The notes below the pieces were generated by a model that saw only the letters and a list, made by a program, of their open reading frames with translations, was not told the origin of the DNA and made no database searches. From contig NZ_NIBG01000014.1 of assembly GCF_002270055.1 (NCBI RefSeq), positions 46,346 to 105,182 of the forward strand: a DNA stretch of 58,837 bases, in the 5' to 3' direction. The stretch is from Anaeromicrobium sediminis (GTDB lineage Bacteria; Bacillota; Clostridia; Peptostreptococcales; Thermotaleaceae). The stretch's first letter is position 1, and each line of letters starts with the position of its first letter. Below are positions 1 through 8,932 of the stretch, one piece after another. Both the position numbers and the translations under genes were made by a program.

Positions 1-96
1 CTTAAAGGAGGGGGGGCAGATTGCGTTAGCATACGCCCGCGGGAACCATAGGCTTCCATAACGAATCATAGGTCGTATGACTTTTTATATTTTTGT
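1..96 (+). repeat. Three-hairpin structured repeat, copy 1 (may extend left of window)
   Basis: Three successive short inverted repeats: 23-36 (GCGTTAGCATACGC), 42-57 (GGAACC...GCTTCC, one mismatch) and 66-80 (TCATAGGTCGTATGA), followed by a T-run. The second copy is at 31358-31440, with the same order, the same GGGAACCATAGG core and CGAA spacer. The stem sequences differ, but pairing is kept. The function is unknown. The orientation is chosen so that the last hairpin precedes the T-run. Confidence 0.6.
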
Positions 97-113
97 TATT
101 TATTTTTTACAAG

Positions 114-138
114 TAAAAACCCCTTCCAAGGAAGGGGT
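114..138 (-). terminator. Rho-independent terminator after the second oppA
   Basis: A perfect 9-bp stem (ACCCCTTCC / GGAAGGGGT) with a 2-nt loop, followed on the minus strand by a T-run. It lies just past the stop codon at 148. Confidence 0.85.
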
Positions 139-147
139 CTAATTTAA

Positions 148-1785
148 CTATTTCATATCCATAAATCCGAAGAAGTAGTGACCTAACTTAGTTCTTTGTA
201 AGTTAACTAGGTTCTCTCTTTCTAAGGCTGGTTGAGTATAGTAATTAATTGGCATTACTATCATTTCATCCATCATCATCTTTTCTGCATCGTATAACAT
301 TTTAAATCTTTCTTCTCCAGTTGTTGACTTAGCACCTTCAATTAACTTGTCATACTCTTTATTTCTCCATTGAGCATCGTTATTTCCAGAGTAAGATAAC
401 CATAAATCTAACATAGTCATAGGATCTGCATAGTCTCCAATCCATCCAGCTCTTGCTATGGAGAAGTTACCATTGTGTCTAGTATCTTGGAATACTGCCC
501 ACTCTTGGTTTCTAAGTGTAACATTGATTCCTAAGTTCTTTCTCCACATTTCTTGAACAGCTTCTGCTACTGCCTTATGCTTATCATTAGTATTATATAT
601 TACTTCTAGTTCAGGGAAGCCTTCTCCATTTGGATATCCAGCTTCTGCTAATAATTTTTTAGCTTCTTCAACTTGTGCCTTAGTTGGGTCAATACCATAG
701 TCTCCAGCAACTTCTCTGAAATCTTTTCCCTCATGGTCTACTAAGTTTGGAGGAACGAATCCAGTAGCAGGAATCTCTCCACCTAACATTACATTTTCAA
801 CGATTTGCTTTCTATCAATAGCTAATGTTAAAGCTTTTCTTACTCTTACATCATTAGTAGGCTCTTTTTCTACGTTGAATATATAGTAGTAAGTTCCCAC
901 ATATGGATAAATTCTAAATGCAGATTCTTCCTTTTGAAGTCTTGGAATTTCTTGTAGAGGTATTTCAGATTCAACAAAATCAATATCTCCACTCTCATAA
1001 GCTGCTAATGAAGTAGATTGGTCTACTATCATTAAAACTTCTGATTTATCAATATTAACTTTATCTGCTTGCCAATAATTTTGATTCTTTTCTAAAACAA
1101 TCTTATCTCCTAAATGATACTCTGTTAAAATGAATGGTCCATTTGATACGGCAGTTTCAGGGTTAATAGCCCATTTTTCAGGATCCTTATCTACCATATC
1201 TTTTCTAGCTGGCATAAAAGTATAGAATGCTGTTAATTCTAAGAAGTACTCTGTAGGAGCAACTAATGTTACTTCTAAAGTCTTCTCGTCTATAACATTA
1301 ATAGCCACATCGTCTAAGCTTGCCTTTCCTTCATAGGCATCTTGAGCACCTTCTATGTAGAATAATTGGAATGCATATTCAGCTGGTTGTGGAATTAGGT
1401 TAGGGTCTAAAGCTCTCTTCCATCCATATTCAAAATCATATGCAGTTATAGGTTGACCATCTGACCACTTAGTATCTCTTAATTTAAATGTATAAGTCTT
1501 TCCATCTTCACTTATTTCATAACTTTCAGCTACTGCTGGAACAATCTTTCCATCTACTTCTCTCATTAAACCTTCGAAGGTATTTGTAATAACCATACCT
1601 CCATCATGTGCACTATTTTGTTGTGGATCTAGTGTTTTTGGCTCAGAACCAAGATTCCATTTAAATACTTTTTCTACTTTAGCTTCTTCTTTAACTTCCT
1701 CTGTTGCAGGTTTGCTACCACATGCTGCAAAAGAAGTTATAACTAGCATGAAGATAAGCATTAGTGATAATGTTTTTTTAAGCAC
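148..1785 (-). CDS. oppA: Oligopeptide ABC transporter substrate-binding lipoprotein, paralog 2
   Basis: Extracytoplasmic peptide-binding lipoprotein of solute-binding family 5 (545 aa, usual length). The N-terminus has a hydrophobic signal ending in a lipobox (SFAAC, Cys about residue 22). The mature part starts with the family-typical KWNLGSEPKTLDPQQ. It starts at GTG preceded by GGGAGGGAG. It closely resembles the protein at 8933-10555 along its whole length, including the SGNNDAQW and EKMMMDEMIVMP stretches. No permease or ATPase genes adjoin it on this side, and it has its own promoter and terminator, so it probably feeds the opp permease encoded at 10.6-14.5 kb. The variable N-terminal linker (EEVKEEAKVEK) differs from the paralog. 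The peptide specificity cannot be read from sequence. Confidence 0.93.
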   Translation of the reverse strand: MLKKTLSLMLIFMLVITSFAACGSKPATEEVKEEAKVEKVFKWNLGSEPKTLDPQQNSAHDGGMVITNTFEGLMREVDGKIVPAVAESYEISEDGKTYTFKLRDTKWSDGQPITAYDFEYGWKRALDPNLIPQPAEYAFQLFYIEGAQDAYEGKASLDDVAINVIDEKTLEVTLVAPTEYFLELTAFYTFMPARKDMVDKDPEKWAINPETAVSNGPFILTEYHLGDKIVLEKNQNYWQADKVNIDKSEVLMIVDQSTSLAAYESGDIDFVESEIPLQEIPRLQKEESAFRIYPYVGTYYYIFNVEKEPTNDVRVRKALTLAIDRKQIVENVMLGGEIPATGFVPPNLVDHEGKDFREVAGDYGIDPTKAQVEEAKKLLAEAGYPNGEGFPELEVIYNTNDKHKAVAEAVQEMWRKNLGINVTLRNQEWAVFQDTRHNGNFSIARAGWIGDYADPMTMLDLWLSYSGNNDAQWRNKEYDKLIEGAKSTTGEERFKMLYDAEKMMMDEMIVMPINYYTQPALERENLVNLQRTKLGHYFFGFMDMK

Positions 1786-1815
1786 AGTACTCCCTCCCGT
1801 TTTTAAAAAATTTTG

Positions 1816-1830
1816 TTATTTCTGAAAATT
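1816..1830 (-). promoter_or_regulatory. CodY-like box over/after the -10 of oppA paralog 2
   Basis: The 15-mer TTATTTCTGAAAATT (plus strand) matches the CodY consensus AATTTTCWGAAAATT at 12 of 15 positions. It overlaps the -10 element. Peptide transporters are classical CodY targets. No codY gene is visible here, so this is a prediction. Confidence 0.45.
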
Positions 1831-1857
1831 ATATCATTTTCTCGGCCATTTGTCCAA
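1828..1857 (-). promoter_or_regulatory. Sigma-A type promoter of oppA paralog 2
   Basis: On the minus strand, TTGGAC at 1852-1857, an 18-nt spacer, and TATAAT at 1828-1833. It is 43 nt upstream of the GTG start. Confidence 0.6.
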
Positions 1858-1870
1858 TCCTTGTGGACAA
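1850..1870. promoter_or_regulatory. Palindrome covering the -35 region (possible operator)
   Basis: A perfect inverted repeat TTGTCCA-7 nt-TGGACAA that overlaps the -35 box of the second oppA. The placement suggests a binding site for a regulator; which one is unknown. Confidence 0.4.
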
Positions 1871-1947
1871 AACTATACCTGATATATATATATGTCCCAC
1901 TTAAAATTAAATGCCATAAATAATCTTAATGATTTCTTAAGAAATGC

Positions 1948-1983
1948 AAAAATGCTTTTTCCTCTTAGGGAAAAAGCATTTTT
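1948..1983 (-). terminator. Terminator of the surface-protein operon
   Basis: Long stem AAAAATGCTTTTTCC / GGGAAAAAGCATTTTT around a 5-nt loop, rich in A on one side and T on the other. It follows the stop codon at 2004 on the minus strand and could act in both directions. Confidence 0.8.
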
Positions 1984-2003
1984 AATTATAATTTTATTTT
2001 TAA

Positions 2004-5000
2004 TTAATTCTTTGCATATACAGACTCAGTTACAGTCTCATATCCATTTACTTCCAATTCAATACTATACTCCTTTGGTTCATCAAAGTATTCCCCATTA
2101 ATTATTAAAAAGAAATCTTTAAAATAGGACCCCTCTTCTATTATGTCATAATTAGAAACATTTTTTTCATCTACCTTAATGTTTCCTTCTTGTTCCAGAG
2201 CCTCCTTGTATGTTGCAGTCTCTCCCCAAGAGTCTCCTAACTCAAACTTAACATCTTCATTTATATTAATTTCTGATGTTACTAATAATACATCACTAGG
2301 CACTTTCTTCTTAGATATTACCACTTCAAAATCCTTATCTTCATAACCTGGAGCCTTTAAAGTAATATTGTAAGTGCCATAATCATCAAAGTTAGAACCC
2401 TTTAATACTGCTGCAGTATAAGTTGAGTAACCTTCAGTTATTTCTTTTATTTCATAATCTGTAAAGTTTTGACCATCTACTATTACAGAACCATTTTTCA
2501 TAGCATCCTTATATTCTGTCTCCCAGCTATATCCTAGCTCTATTTTAATATCATCTCCTGGCTTTAATTCTGATGAATCCTTTACGCTTACACCTGAAGG
2601 TACATCCTTTAACTCTTCTACTTTTTCATAAGTTATAGTGTATGATTCACTTGATCTAAGTCCATCTTCATCTGTTGCCTCTATATCTATAGTGTTTTCA
2701 CGTTCATTTAGATTTACTTTATACCCTATAACTCCATTTGTAGGTGATATAGGTGAGCCATTAAATTTAACTTTAGCTTCTATTCTCTCCATTGAAACAG
2801 AGTCTACAAACTTCACATCAAATGAAAATTCTTCTGCGTTCACTGTCTTATTCTCTAGGTTAGTAGTTAATTCAGGATTTCTTTTTTTAATTTCCTGATT
2901 TATTGATGTAGTTTTAAATCCAGTAGATTTAATTTCAATATTATAATTTCCTGGTTCATCGAATAAAGTTCCATAGAAAGTGATTTTATCCGTTTCTTTT
3001 TTAACTCTATCTAAATCTCCACCGTTTAATACTTCTCCGTTTATACTTATTTCATATATATTATTTATCCATCCACTAGTCTCATTTATAGTAATTTCTA
3101 TGTCTTCTTTAAAGTAATTATTGTCCGTATCTACGGTTAGAGTTGGAGGCTCATTTGTATTTTCAATAGGGTCACCTGTTACTTCAACATTAAATTCCTT
3201 ATCCTCATACCCACCAGCTTTAAGAACTATCTTATAGCTTCCAGGATTATGGAAGTTTTTCCCCTTAATATTTACACTAACAGTACTACTTGTATAATCG
3301 TCATCCTTTGTTAATTTCTCATCATTTAAATATACATCTCTTACTTCATAGCTATCTATACTAGCAGGTACTCCAGATAAATCAACTTTAATTTCGTCTC
3401 CTGTTCTCTTCGTATTTTCAGTGCTAAGTCTTACTTCAGCAGGCACTTCCATAGGAGTTCTTATCATTAATTTAGCTTCTAAATTATTATATCCTTCTGA
3501 TATAAATACAATATCTGAATTTCCAGTAGTTTTAAATGCACTATATTTTATAACAAGTTTTCCATTAGATATATCTTCGTAATAATCCACATCTTTAGTT
3601 AAAGTCTCACCATTTATGCTTATGGTACCTAATTTTCTAGCCCACTCGTCTAACCCTAATTCTAAGTCTTGGCCATAGTACATGTATGTTTTATCAAATG
3701 TTGGTGGATTCTTAGGTCCTTCTGGTTCTTCTGGTAGTGTTGGTTCTTCTGGTGTAGGATCAATAACCTCGTCACCTTTAATTAAAGTAATCCTTAGTTC
3801 CTTTGTAGCATAATTTTCTGCTAAAATTTCTATTATATTTTCTCCTTCTGAGAATACAGACCCATCTATAGTTATTTTTCCTTCTTCTACTGAATATTTA
3901 CTTCCATCTATATTTGCAGTCCAATATGGTCCTACTTTTATGTTAGTTATGCTACTTCTCCACTTAGGATTATCATTACTCCAAGTAATAATAACATCTT
4001 CCCCGGTCTTTTCTCCTGCTATATTCATGTTCTCAGGAACTATATCATTGACAGGATCTATAATTTCCGCTTCTCCTTCTAGACTAAATTGTACCATTTC
4101 CGTATCATATCCATAACTTTCTATGATTACAGTCTGCTGAGTATTATCCTTAAATAACTTTTCATTTAATACAATCTTATCACTTTGAGTTTTATATTCC
4201 CAACCACTAGTTGAAGCTGTAATAGGTAGAAGATACTTACCGTTTAATTTTACTGATTTTAAGTTTTCTACATAGTCTTCATCTACGCCTACTATATTTA
4301 CATGCTCCCCTATGTTTTTAGTTTCATCATCTATATCTAGATTCATAGAAGCCTTTTCTACAAATACATTAACCTTAGCATTTTTATACCCATAGGCCTC
4401 TATAATGATTTCATTCTCTTCCCTAGTAAACCTATTTGGGGTTATGTGTATTTCATTGTCTTGTATAGAATATTCACTTTTGAATAAAGTAGTAGTACCT
4501 ACTTTTATATTAGATATTCTATCTTTCCACTGGTCATCATTAAATCTTAATTTTACTATATTTCCTAATAGGGATTCTTCCACTTCTACAGTAGGTGCAA
4601 CTTCAAGGGTCTCATCTCCATAAGGCTGTGCCTCTCCGAACTGTCCATCTTCTAGTATGTATTTCACATTATATGGTCTATCATTCCAGTCTTCTGCATC
4701 TGGACTATTTAAGTATTCGTCAAAACTTAAATACTTACCTTGTACCTTTGCATCTTCATAGGCATTGGTATACCCACTATAAGATAGTACCCTCTTTTCA
4801 CCCTCTTTAGCTACTGCATCTTTTATAGTGTCATTCCAAACAGCTAATACCCTTTGGGATTTTTCTGTACCCATATCTAACTTTTGTAATATCTGTGCAT
4901 TAGATATTAGGTCAAAATCAAATACCACATCTGCTGGCATTATTATACTTCCTCCAGATCCACCGGAATCACCACCAGAGCCACCACTTGTAGATGCACT

Positions 5001-5897
5001 TGTTAATACGTCTACACTAGTATTTTTAGATGTATTAGTTGATCCAGATGGCATACTCAGTTCATTATTATGATCCGTAACTGGATTTACATATGAACCG
5101 TCATTCTCCTCTACTATGAAAGTTTTCTCCATATCCTTATATCCTGTAGCCTTTACTGTGACTGTATGTTGCCCTGGAGTAAGCTTTCCTAAAGCATCAT
5201 TTTCTAATCTCACTAAGTTAGATACTACATGATACTCTTCACAATCTCCCTTTAAAACCTTACCATCTAATAAGACAGTATGGATTGGATTTGTTACCCT
5301 ATAATTAAAATCCTTTAATTCTAATAGTAAATCCATTCCAGCTATAGGATGAAAATCTGGGTGAATAGTTAAAAGTCCCTCAGATACTATATGTACGCTT
5401 ATTCTAGCTTCATCATATCCAGTAGAATAAATCTTTAAATCATGACTATCATTATAATCAATTGGTCTTGAATCACTATACAATGTAATCTTTCCATCTT
5501 CGATTTTAAAGTTAATATCCGCTTCTAAATCTGGATTTCCTGTATAGGGATCAATTTTAGTTATTCTATATATATTGGCCTGCCATTGTTTTGCCTCTGG
5601 CGTAGAATCATCGAAGGATATTTCCACATTCTTTCCATACTCTGTATCATGCGTATTAAGTTCTGGTATTCTCACATCTACTTCTTGTTCATCATTCGAT
5701 GTACTAAATTGAGTAATTGAAGGAGTATATTTTATATTTCCATCTTTGTCATAATTTGTCTTATGATAGTCCCACATGTATAGTGGCTTATGTCCATAAA
5801 TTTTACTTGGTGCTCCATAAGCATATATGCCTGAACTTAAGACTTGAGTAGCTATTATAGTCATAGCTAAACCTTTTTTTAACCCTTTATTCAACAT
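2004..5897 (-). CDS. Large secreted repeat protein with hemoglobin-interacting (DUF1533-like) repeats
   Basis: A 1297-residue secreted protein with a signal peptide (hydrophobic stretch about 9-28, ending at YAYGA). After it come roughly ten beta-rich repeats, most ending in a [GS]-Y/F-x-x motif inside a strand, such as VTVKATGYKD, IIIEAYGYKN, IVLKAGGYED and ITLKAPGYED. This pattern resembles the hemoglobin-interacting domain (formerly DUF1533) of Shr-type proteins. A Gly/Ser linker (GGSGGDSGGSGG) lies near residue 310. I see no SLH, LPXTG or transmembrane anchor. The gene is 12 nt behind the SLH-protein gene and shares its Fur-box promoter, so an iron-regulated role in binding hemoglobin or another host or environmental protein is plausible. 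The domain match is from motif memory, not a search; generic adhesin repeats are the alternative. Confidence 0.7.
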   Translation of the reverse strand: MLNKGLKKGLAMTIIATQVLSSGIYAYGAPSKIYGHKPLYMWDYHKTNYDKDGNIKYTPSITQFSTSNDEQEVDVRIPELNTHDTEYGKNVEISFDDSTPEAKQWQANIYRITKIDPYTGNPDLEADINFKIEDGKITLYSDSRPIDYNDSHDLKIYSTGYDEARISVHIVSEGLLTIHPDFHPIAGMDLLLELKDFNYRVTNPIHTVLLDGKVLKGDCEEYHVVSNLVRLENDALGKLTPGQHTVTVKATGYKDMEKTFIVEENDGSYVNPVTDHNNELSMPSGSTNTSKNTSVDVLTSASTSGGSGGDSGGSGGSIIMPADVVFDFDLISNAQILQKLDMGTEKSQRVLAVWNDTIKDAVAKEGEKRVLSYSGYTNAYEDAKVQGKYLSFDEYLNSPDAEDWNDRPYNVKYILEDGQFGEAQPYGDETLEVAPTVEVEESLLGNIVKLRFNDDQWKDRISNIKVGTTTLFKSEYSIQDNEIHITPNRFTREENEIIIEAYGYKNAKVNVFVEKASMNLDIDDETKNIGEHVNIVGVDEDYVENLKSVKLNGKYLLPITASTSGWEYKTQSDKIVLNEKLFKDNTQQTVIIESYGYDTEMVQFSLEGEAEIIDPVNDIVPENMNIAGEKTGEDVIITWSNDNPKWRSSITNIKVGPYWTANIDGSKYSVEEGKITIDGSVFSEGENIIEILAENYATKELRITLIKGDEVIDPTPEEPTLPEEPEGPKNPPTFDKTYMYYGQDLELGLDEWARKLGTISINGETLTKDVDYYEDISNGKLVIKYSAFKTTGNSDIVFISEGYNNLEAKLMIRTPMEVPAEVRLSTENTKRTGDEIKVDLSGVPASIDSYEVRDVYLNDEKLTKDDDYTSSTVSVNIKGKNFHNPGSYKIVLKAGGYEDKEFNVEVTGDPIENTNEPPTLTVDTDNNYFKEDIEITINETSGWINNIYEISINGEVLNGGDLDRVKKETDKITFYGTLFDEPGNYNIEIKSTGFKTTSINQEIKKRNPELTTNLENKTVNAEEFSFDVKFVDSVSMERIEAKVKFNGSPISPTNGVIGYKVNLNERENTIDIEATDEDGLRSSESYTITYEKVEELKDVPSGVSVKDSSELKPGDDIKIELGYSWETEYKDAMKNGSVIVDGQNFTDYEIKEITEGYSTYTAAVLKGSNFDDYGTYNITLKAPGYEDKDFEVVISKKKVPSDVLLVTSEININEDVKFELGDSWGETATYKEALEQEGNIKVDEKNVSNYDIIEEGSYFKDFFLIINGEYFDEPKEYSIELEVNGYETVTESVYAKN

Positions 5898-5909
5898 TTC
5901 TAATCCTCC

Positions 5910-8684
5910 CTATTTAAGTGTAAATATTTCTTTTGTTTCATCTTTTACTACTTTTAATTCTTGTTCTCCCGTATGACCTAATTCTATTTTCACAACAGTT
6001 CCCTCTGTATTGACTTTTTTAATACTTTCTTCATTTCCATTTATATAGAATTTATAATTTTCTGCAGTTCCTTCCTTTATTACCACTACTGCATACATTA
6101 CATTTTGAATTTCCATTATTTTAGTTTTATTTGGATCTATGATTTTATATTTACCGTCTTCTATAATTTCTTCTGTAGTATTATAAAATTTAATTCCTAT
6201 ATGTTTTTCTAAACCTTCAAATGAATCTATTACATTTTCAAAGAGTTCAGGTAAAAGTATTAATTTTATTTCTTTTGAATTCTCTTCTCCATGGGATAGG
6301 GCATTCCCAATCATCTCTAAGTTTAGATTCTTATCATCTATCCTATTTAACTTTAATTTTAATCCAGCTGGAACATCTTTTAATGCACTAGCCCCACTTA
6401 TAGTATCTATTTCACCATAATTTGATTTTGTAGAGAATATGGCCTTTGTATCATTAGCTATAGCTAAGTTTATAGTATTTTTTATACTACCATCATTAGT
6501 TGAAGCCTCTATAAATTCAAGTTCATCCATTATCAATTGATTTCCTAATAAATTATCATTAATCTTAGGTTCTGAATTATTAATAAAACTGAATACCTCT
6601 TCTGAATTGTCACTTTTATTAACCACTTTTAAATTTTCAACTTCTTTAGTATTCAATTCTAATTTTAAAATAGTTCCCTCTGTATTGACTTTCAATGGAT
6701 CCCCAAGATTTCCGTCTAAATAAAACTCATAATCATCCACATTTCCTTTTTTAAGCACTACAACGGCATATAATACATTATGGATTTCCATTATATCTGT
6801 TTTACTTGCATCTATAATTTTATATTTATCATCCGTTTCTTTATCACCGGTTCCCGGGTCTGGTGTTTCTGGTGTTTCTTCTGATCCATCCGTTTTATTG
6901 TGGAATTCAATTGGCAACATGGCAAAGGTCCCAGCGATGCTATCCTTTATCCCTTCAAACATATTATTTTCAAGTATAAACTTAATTGTCTTAGAACTTT
7001 CTCCATGATTGTTAGCTTTTCCAATCATTTTAAGTTCTAATGTTTTATCATTTATTCTCTTTATTTCTAATTTTAATCCCTGTGGAATTGGTGTATCTTT
7101 AACAACACTTGCTCCCGTAATTGTATCTATTGTTCCAGTCTTTATATTTGATGCAAACTTTACATCTTTTCCATCTTTGATTACTAACTTTAATGTATTT
7201 CCCACACTTCCGTCATTTTCACTAGACTCTTTAAATGCTCCCCCTATTAATGTCATATCATTTTCTGTAAAGTCTTCCTTTGGTTGTGTTTGGTTTGAAG
7301 AACTTCCACCTCCACCTCCACCACCTGAAGGTTTTTTCTTTGATGCTGAACTAGTTGCATCTGTCTTGCCTTCACTTTTCTTAATTTCATTCCCTCTTAT
7401 ATATATTTTTTGCTCTTTCGTAACTTTTTTATCGTTTATTTTTACTTCCTTACCTTGGACTTTAAAATCATCTATCTTTCCTTCATTTTTTATCTGAATC
7501 TCTTTAACTTTTTTTCCAACCTCTAATTTCTTTATGTTAGAGTTTTTTGACACTTCCATTTTGGCGTTATTTTCCATTTTTATAGTTTCTACTTTTGTAT
7601 TGTCTTTTAATACAACGCGTACTTTACCATCTTTTTTAGCAACAACCACTTCACCTACTGATGAATTACTAAAGTAGATACTATTAAGGCCTCCACCTTC
7701 TATGTAAACTTTTCCAGTTATTTGAGAGTTGTTTATTTCAACTTCTCCATCTCCTATACCTTCTGTTAAGTATAAGTTACCTTTAACTGTAGTATTTTCC
7801 AAGATGACTCCTTCAGTGTTTATGACTAAGTTAGATGGGATAACATTATCTTTATAAGTGCCCTTTGTATTATATAGTTCTCCCATAGTATTCTTTAATA
7901 TGGTCATACCTTCTGCTCTAGATAAAAGCTTTTTAGGTTTAAATGTATTATCTTCGTATCCACTTACATATTTATTAGCCAATAATATATTTATATTCTC
8001 CTGTGCATAAGGAGCAATTTCCTTAGAGTCTTCAAAACTTAATTTGGTATCATTATCACCAATTAATTTAAAAGCATTAACCACCATAGTGGATGCTTCT
8101 TCCCTAGTTATGTAGGCATTAGGTTTGGCTAATAATTCACCTTCCACTTCATAACCATTCATAATTCCTGCTTCTTTCCCCTTTAGAATCGCTTCTACAT
8201 ACCAATTAGAAGAATCTATATCTTCAAATACGTTCTCACTCTTTTCTTGAAGCCTTAGTATTTCTCCTATCATAGTTATGAATTCTGCTCTAGTTACTGA
8301 TTTATCTGGCTTTAATGTACCATCTGAATATCCACTTATTATTCTCTTTGATTTTAATTCACTCATCATAGCATAGGCCCAATGATCTTTTTCCTTTATT
8401 TCATTTTGTGTATTTACTTGTTTTTCTCCTACCTTTTTTTCCTCTATTTTTTCCACTGCCACCACTTTGGCAGTTTCCTTTTTCTTTTCTTCAACAGTAA
8501 CCTCATTAATTGTTTTTTCTAATTTAGTAACTTCTTTTGCTACTTCCTTTACAGTGTCTTTTTTAGATGCACTAGATATGCTGTCCACCGAGCTAGTATT
8601 GGCAAAAGATGTACTAGTCATAGATATGAGTATTAGTAGGGCTGTAAGAATATGACTTACAGTTTTTTTCATATAACACTCCAT
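5910..8684 (-). CDS. SLH-domain cell-wall-anchored surface protein
   Basis: A 924-residue exported protein. Signal peptide about 1-28, a Lys/Glu-rich spacer (30-98), then three S-layer homology domains (about 99-142, 153-205, 217-266; each with the SGYSDGT/RAEF-type signature), which normally bind pyruvylated wall polysaccharide. A right-handed-repeat-like segment (IKNLEV, VYIEG) and a Lys/Gly linker with seven consecutive Gly follow. The C-terminal half is a tandem A-B-A-B array: two copies of a unit containing GTIDTITGAS / GEIDTISGAS and two containing KYKIIDASKTDIMEI / KYKIIDPNKTKIMEI. I do not recognise A or B. It is the first gene of a Fur-box operon with the hemoglobin-domain-like protein downstream. 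Start: ATG 8684 has AAGGAGG at 7 nt; ATG 8672 (MKKTV) is possible. Confidence 0.85.
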   Translation of the reverse strand: MECYMKKTVSHILTALLILISMTSTSFANTSSVDSISSASKKDTVKEVAKEVTKLEKTINEVTVEEKKKETAKVVAVEKIEEKKVGEKQVNTQNEIKEKDHWAYAMMSELKSKRIISGYSDGTLKPDKSVTRAEFITMIGEILRLQEKSENVFEDIDSSNWYVEAILKGKEAGIMNGYEVEGELLAKPNAYITREEASTMVVNAFKLIGDNDTKLSFEDSKEIAPYAQENINILLANKYVSGYEDNTFKPKKLLSRAEGMTILKNTMGELYNTKGTYKDNVIPSNLVINTEGVILENTTVKGNLYLTEGIGDGEVEINNSQITGKVYIEGGGLNSIYFSNSSVGEVVVAKKDGKVRVVLKDNTKVETIKMENNAKMEVSKNSNIKKLEVGKKVKEIQIKNEGKIDDFKVQGKEVKINDKKVTKEQKIYIRGNEIKKSEGKTDATSSASKKKPSGGGGGGGSSSNQTQPKEDFTENDMTLIGGAFKESSENDGSVGNTLKLVIKDGKDVKFASNIKTGTIDTITGASVVKDTPIPQGLKLEIKRINDKTLELKMIGKANNHGESSKTIKFILENNMFEGIKDSIAGTFAMLPIEFHNKTDGSEETPETPDPGTGDKETDDKYKIIDASKTDIMEIHNVLYAVVVLKKGNVDDYEFYLDGNLGDPLKVNTEGTILKLELNTKEVENLKVVNKSDNSEEVFSFINNSEPKINDNLLGNQLIMDELEFIEASTNDGSIKNTINLAIANDTKAIFSTKSNYGEIDTISGASALKDVPAGLKLKLNRIDDKNLNLEMIGNALSHGEENSKEIKLILLPELFENVIDSFEGLEKHIGIKFYNTTEEIIEDGKYKIIDPNKTKIMEIQNVMYAVVVIKEGTAENYKFYINGNEESIKKVNTEGTVVKIELGHTGEQELKVVKDETKEIFTLK

Positions 8685-8712
8685 TCTATAGCCTCCTTAT
8701 AATTTTTTATAT

Positions 8713-8731
8713 GAAAATAATAATCATTATC
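8713..8731 (-). promoter_or_regulatory. Fur box
   Basis: GAAAATAATAATCATTATC matches the 19-bp Fur consensus GATAATGATAATCATTATC at 17 positions. It begins just downstream of the -10 element of the SLH-protein promoter, where a bound repressor would block transcription. Iron control is inferred. Confidence 0.75.
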
Positions 8732-8748
8732 ATTTCCAACATTTTCAC

Positions 8749-8777
8749 ATAATACCATACTAGTACTAACATATCAA
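8749..8777 (-). promoter_or_regulatory. Promoter of the SLH / hemoglobin-domain operon
   Basis: On the minus strand, TTGATA (8772-8777), a 17-nt spacer, and TATTAT (8749-8754). The Fur box lies immediately downstream. The remainder of the 8685-8932 gap holds only the oppA terminator and AT-rich sequence. Confidence 0.6.
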
Positions 8778-8885
8778 TGAGTATTCATATGAATTTGTAA
8801 TTTTTTTTAAAAGTATGAAGAAAATTTACATATTTACTTATTTGTTACTTTTTTAACATCAATTCCTTACCATTTTCTAGTAAAT

Positions 8886-8920
8886 AAAAAAAACTAGGAG
8901 ATTTAATCTCCTAGTTTTTT
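8886..8920 (-). terminator. Terminator of the opp operon
   Basis: Stem AAACTAGGAGAT / ATCTCCTAGTTT with a 3-nt loop and T-run, directly after the oppA stop codon at 8933 on the minus strand. Confidence 0.88.
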
Positions 8921-8932
8921 ATGTTATTAAAC

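Noticed and set aside
1892-2101. Small ORF overlapping the surface-protein terminator
   Set aside because: It overlaps the hairpin at 1948-1983 and the end of the minus-strand gene, and has no ribosome site.
7009-7497. 162-codon plus-strand ORF within the SLH gene
   Set aside because: It is an antisense shadow of a Gly/Lys-rich coding region; no start signal.
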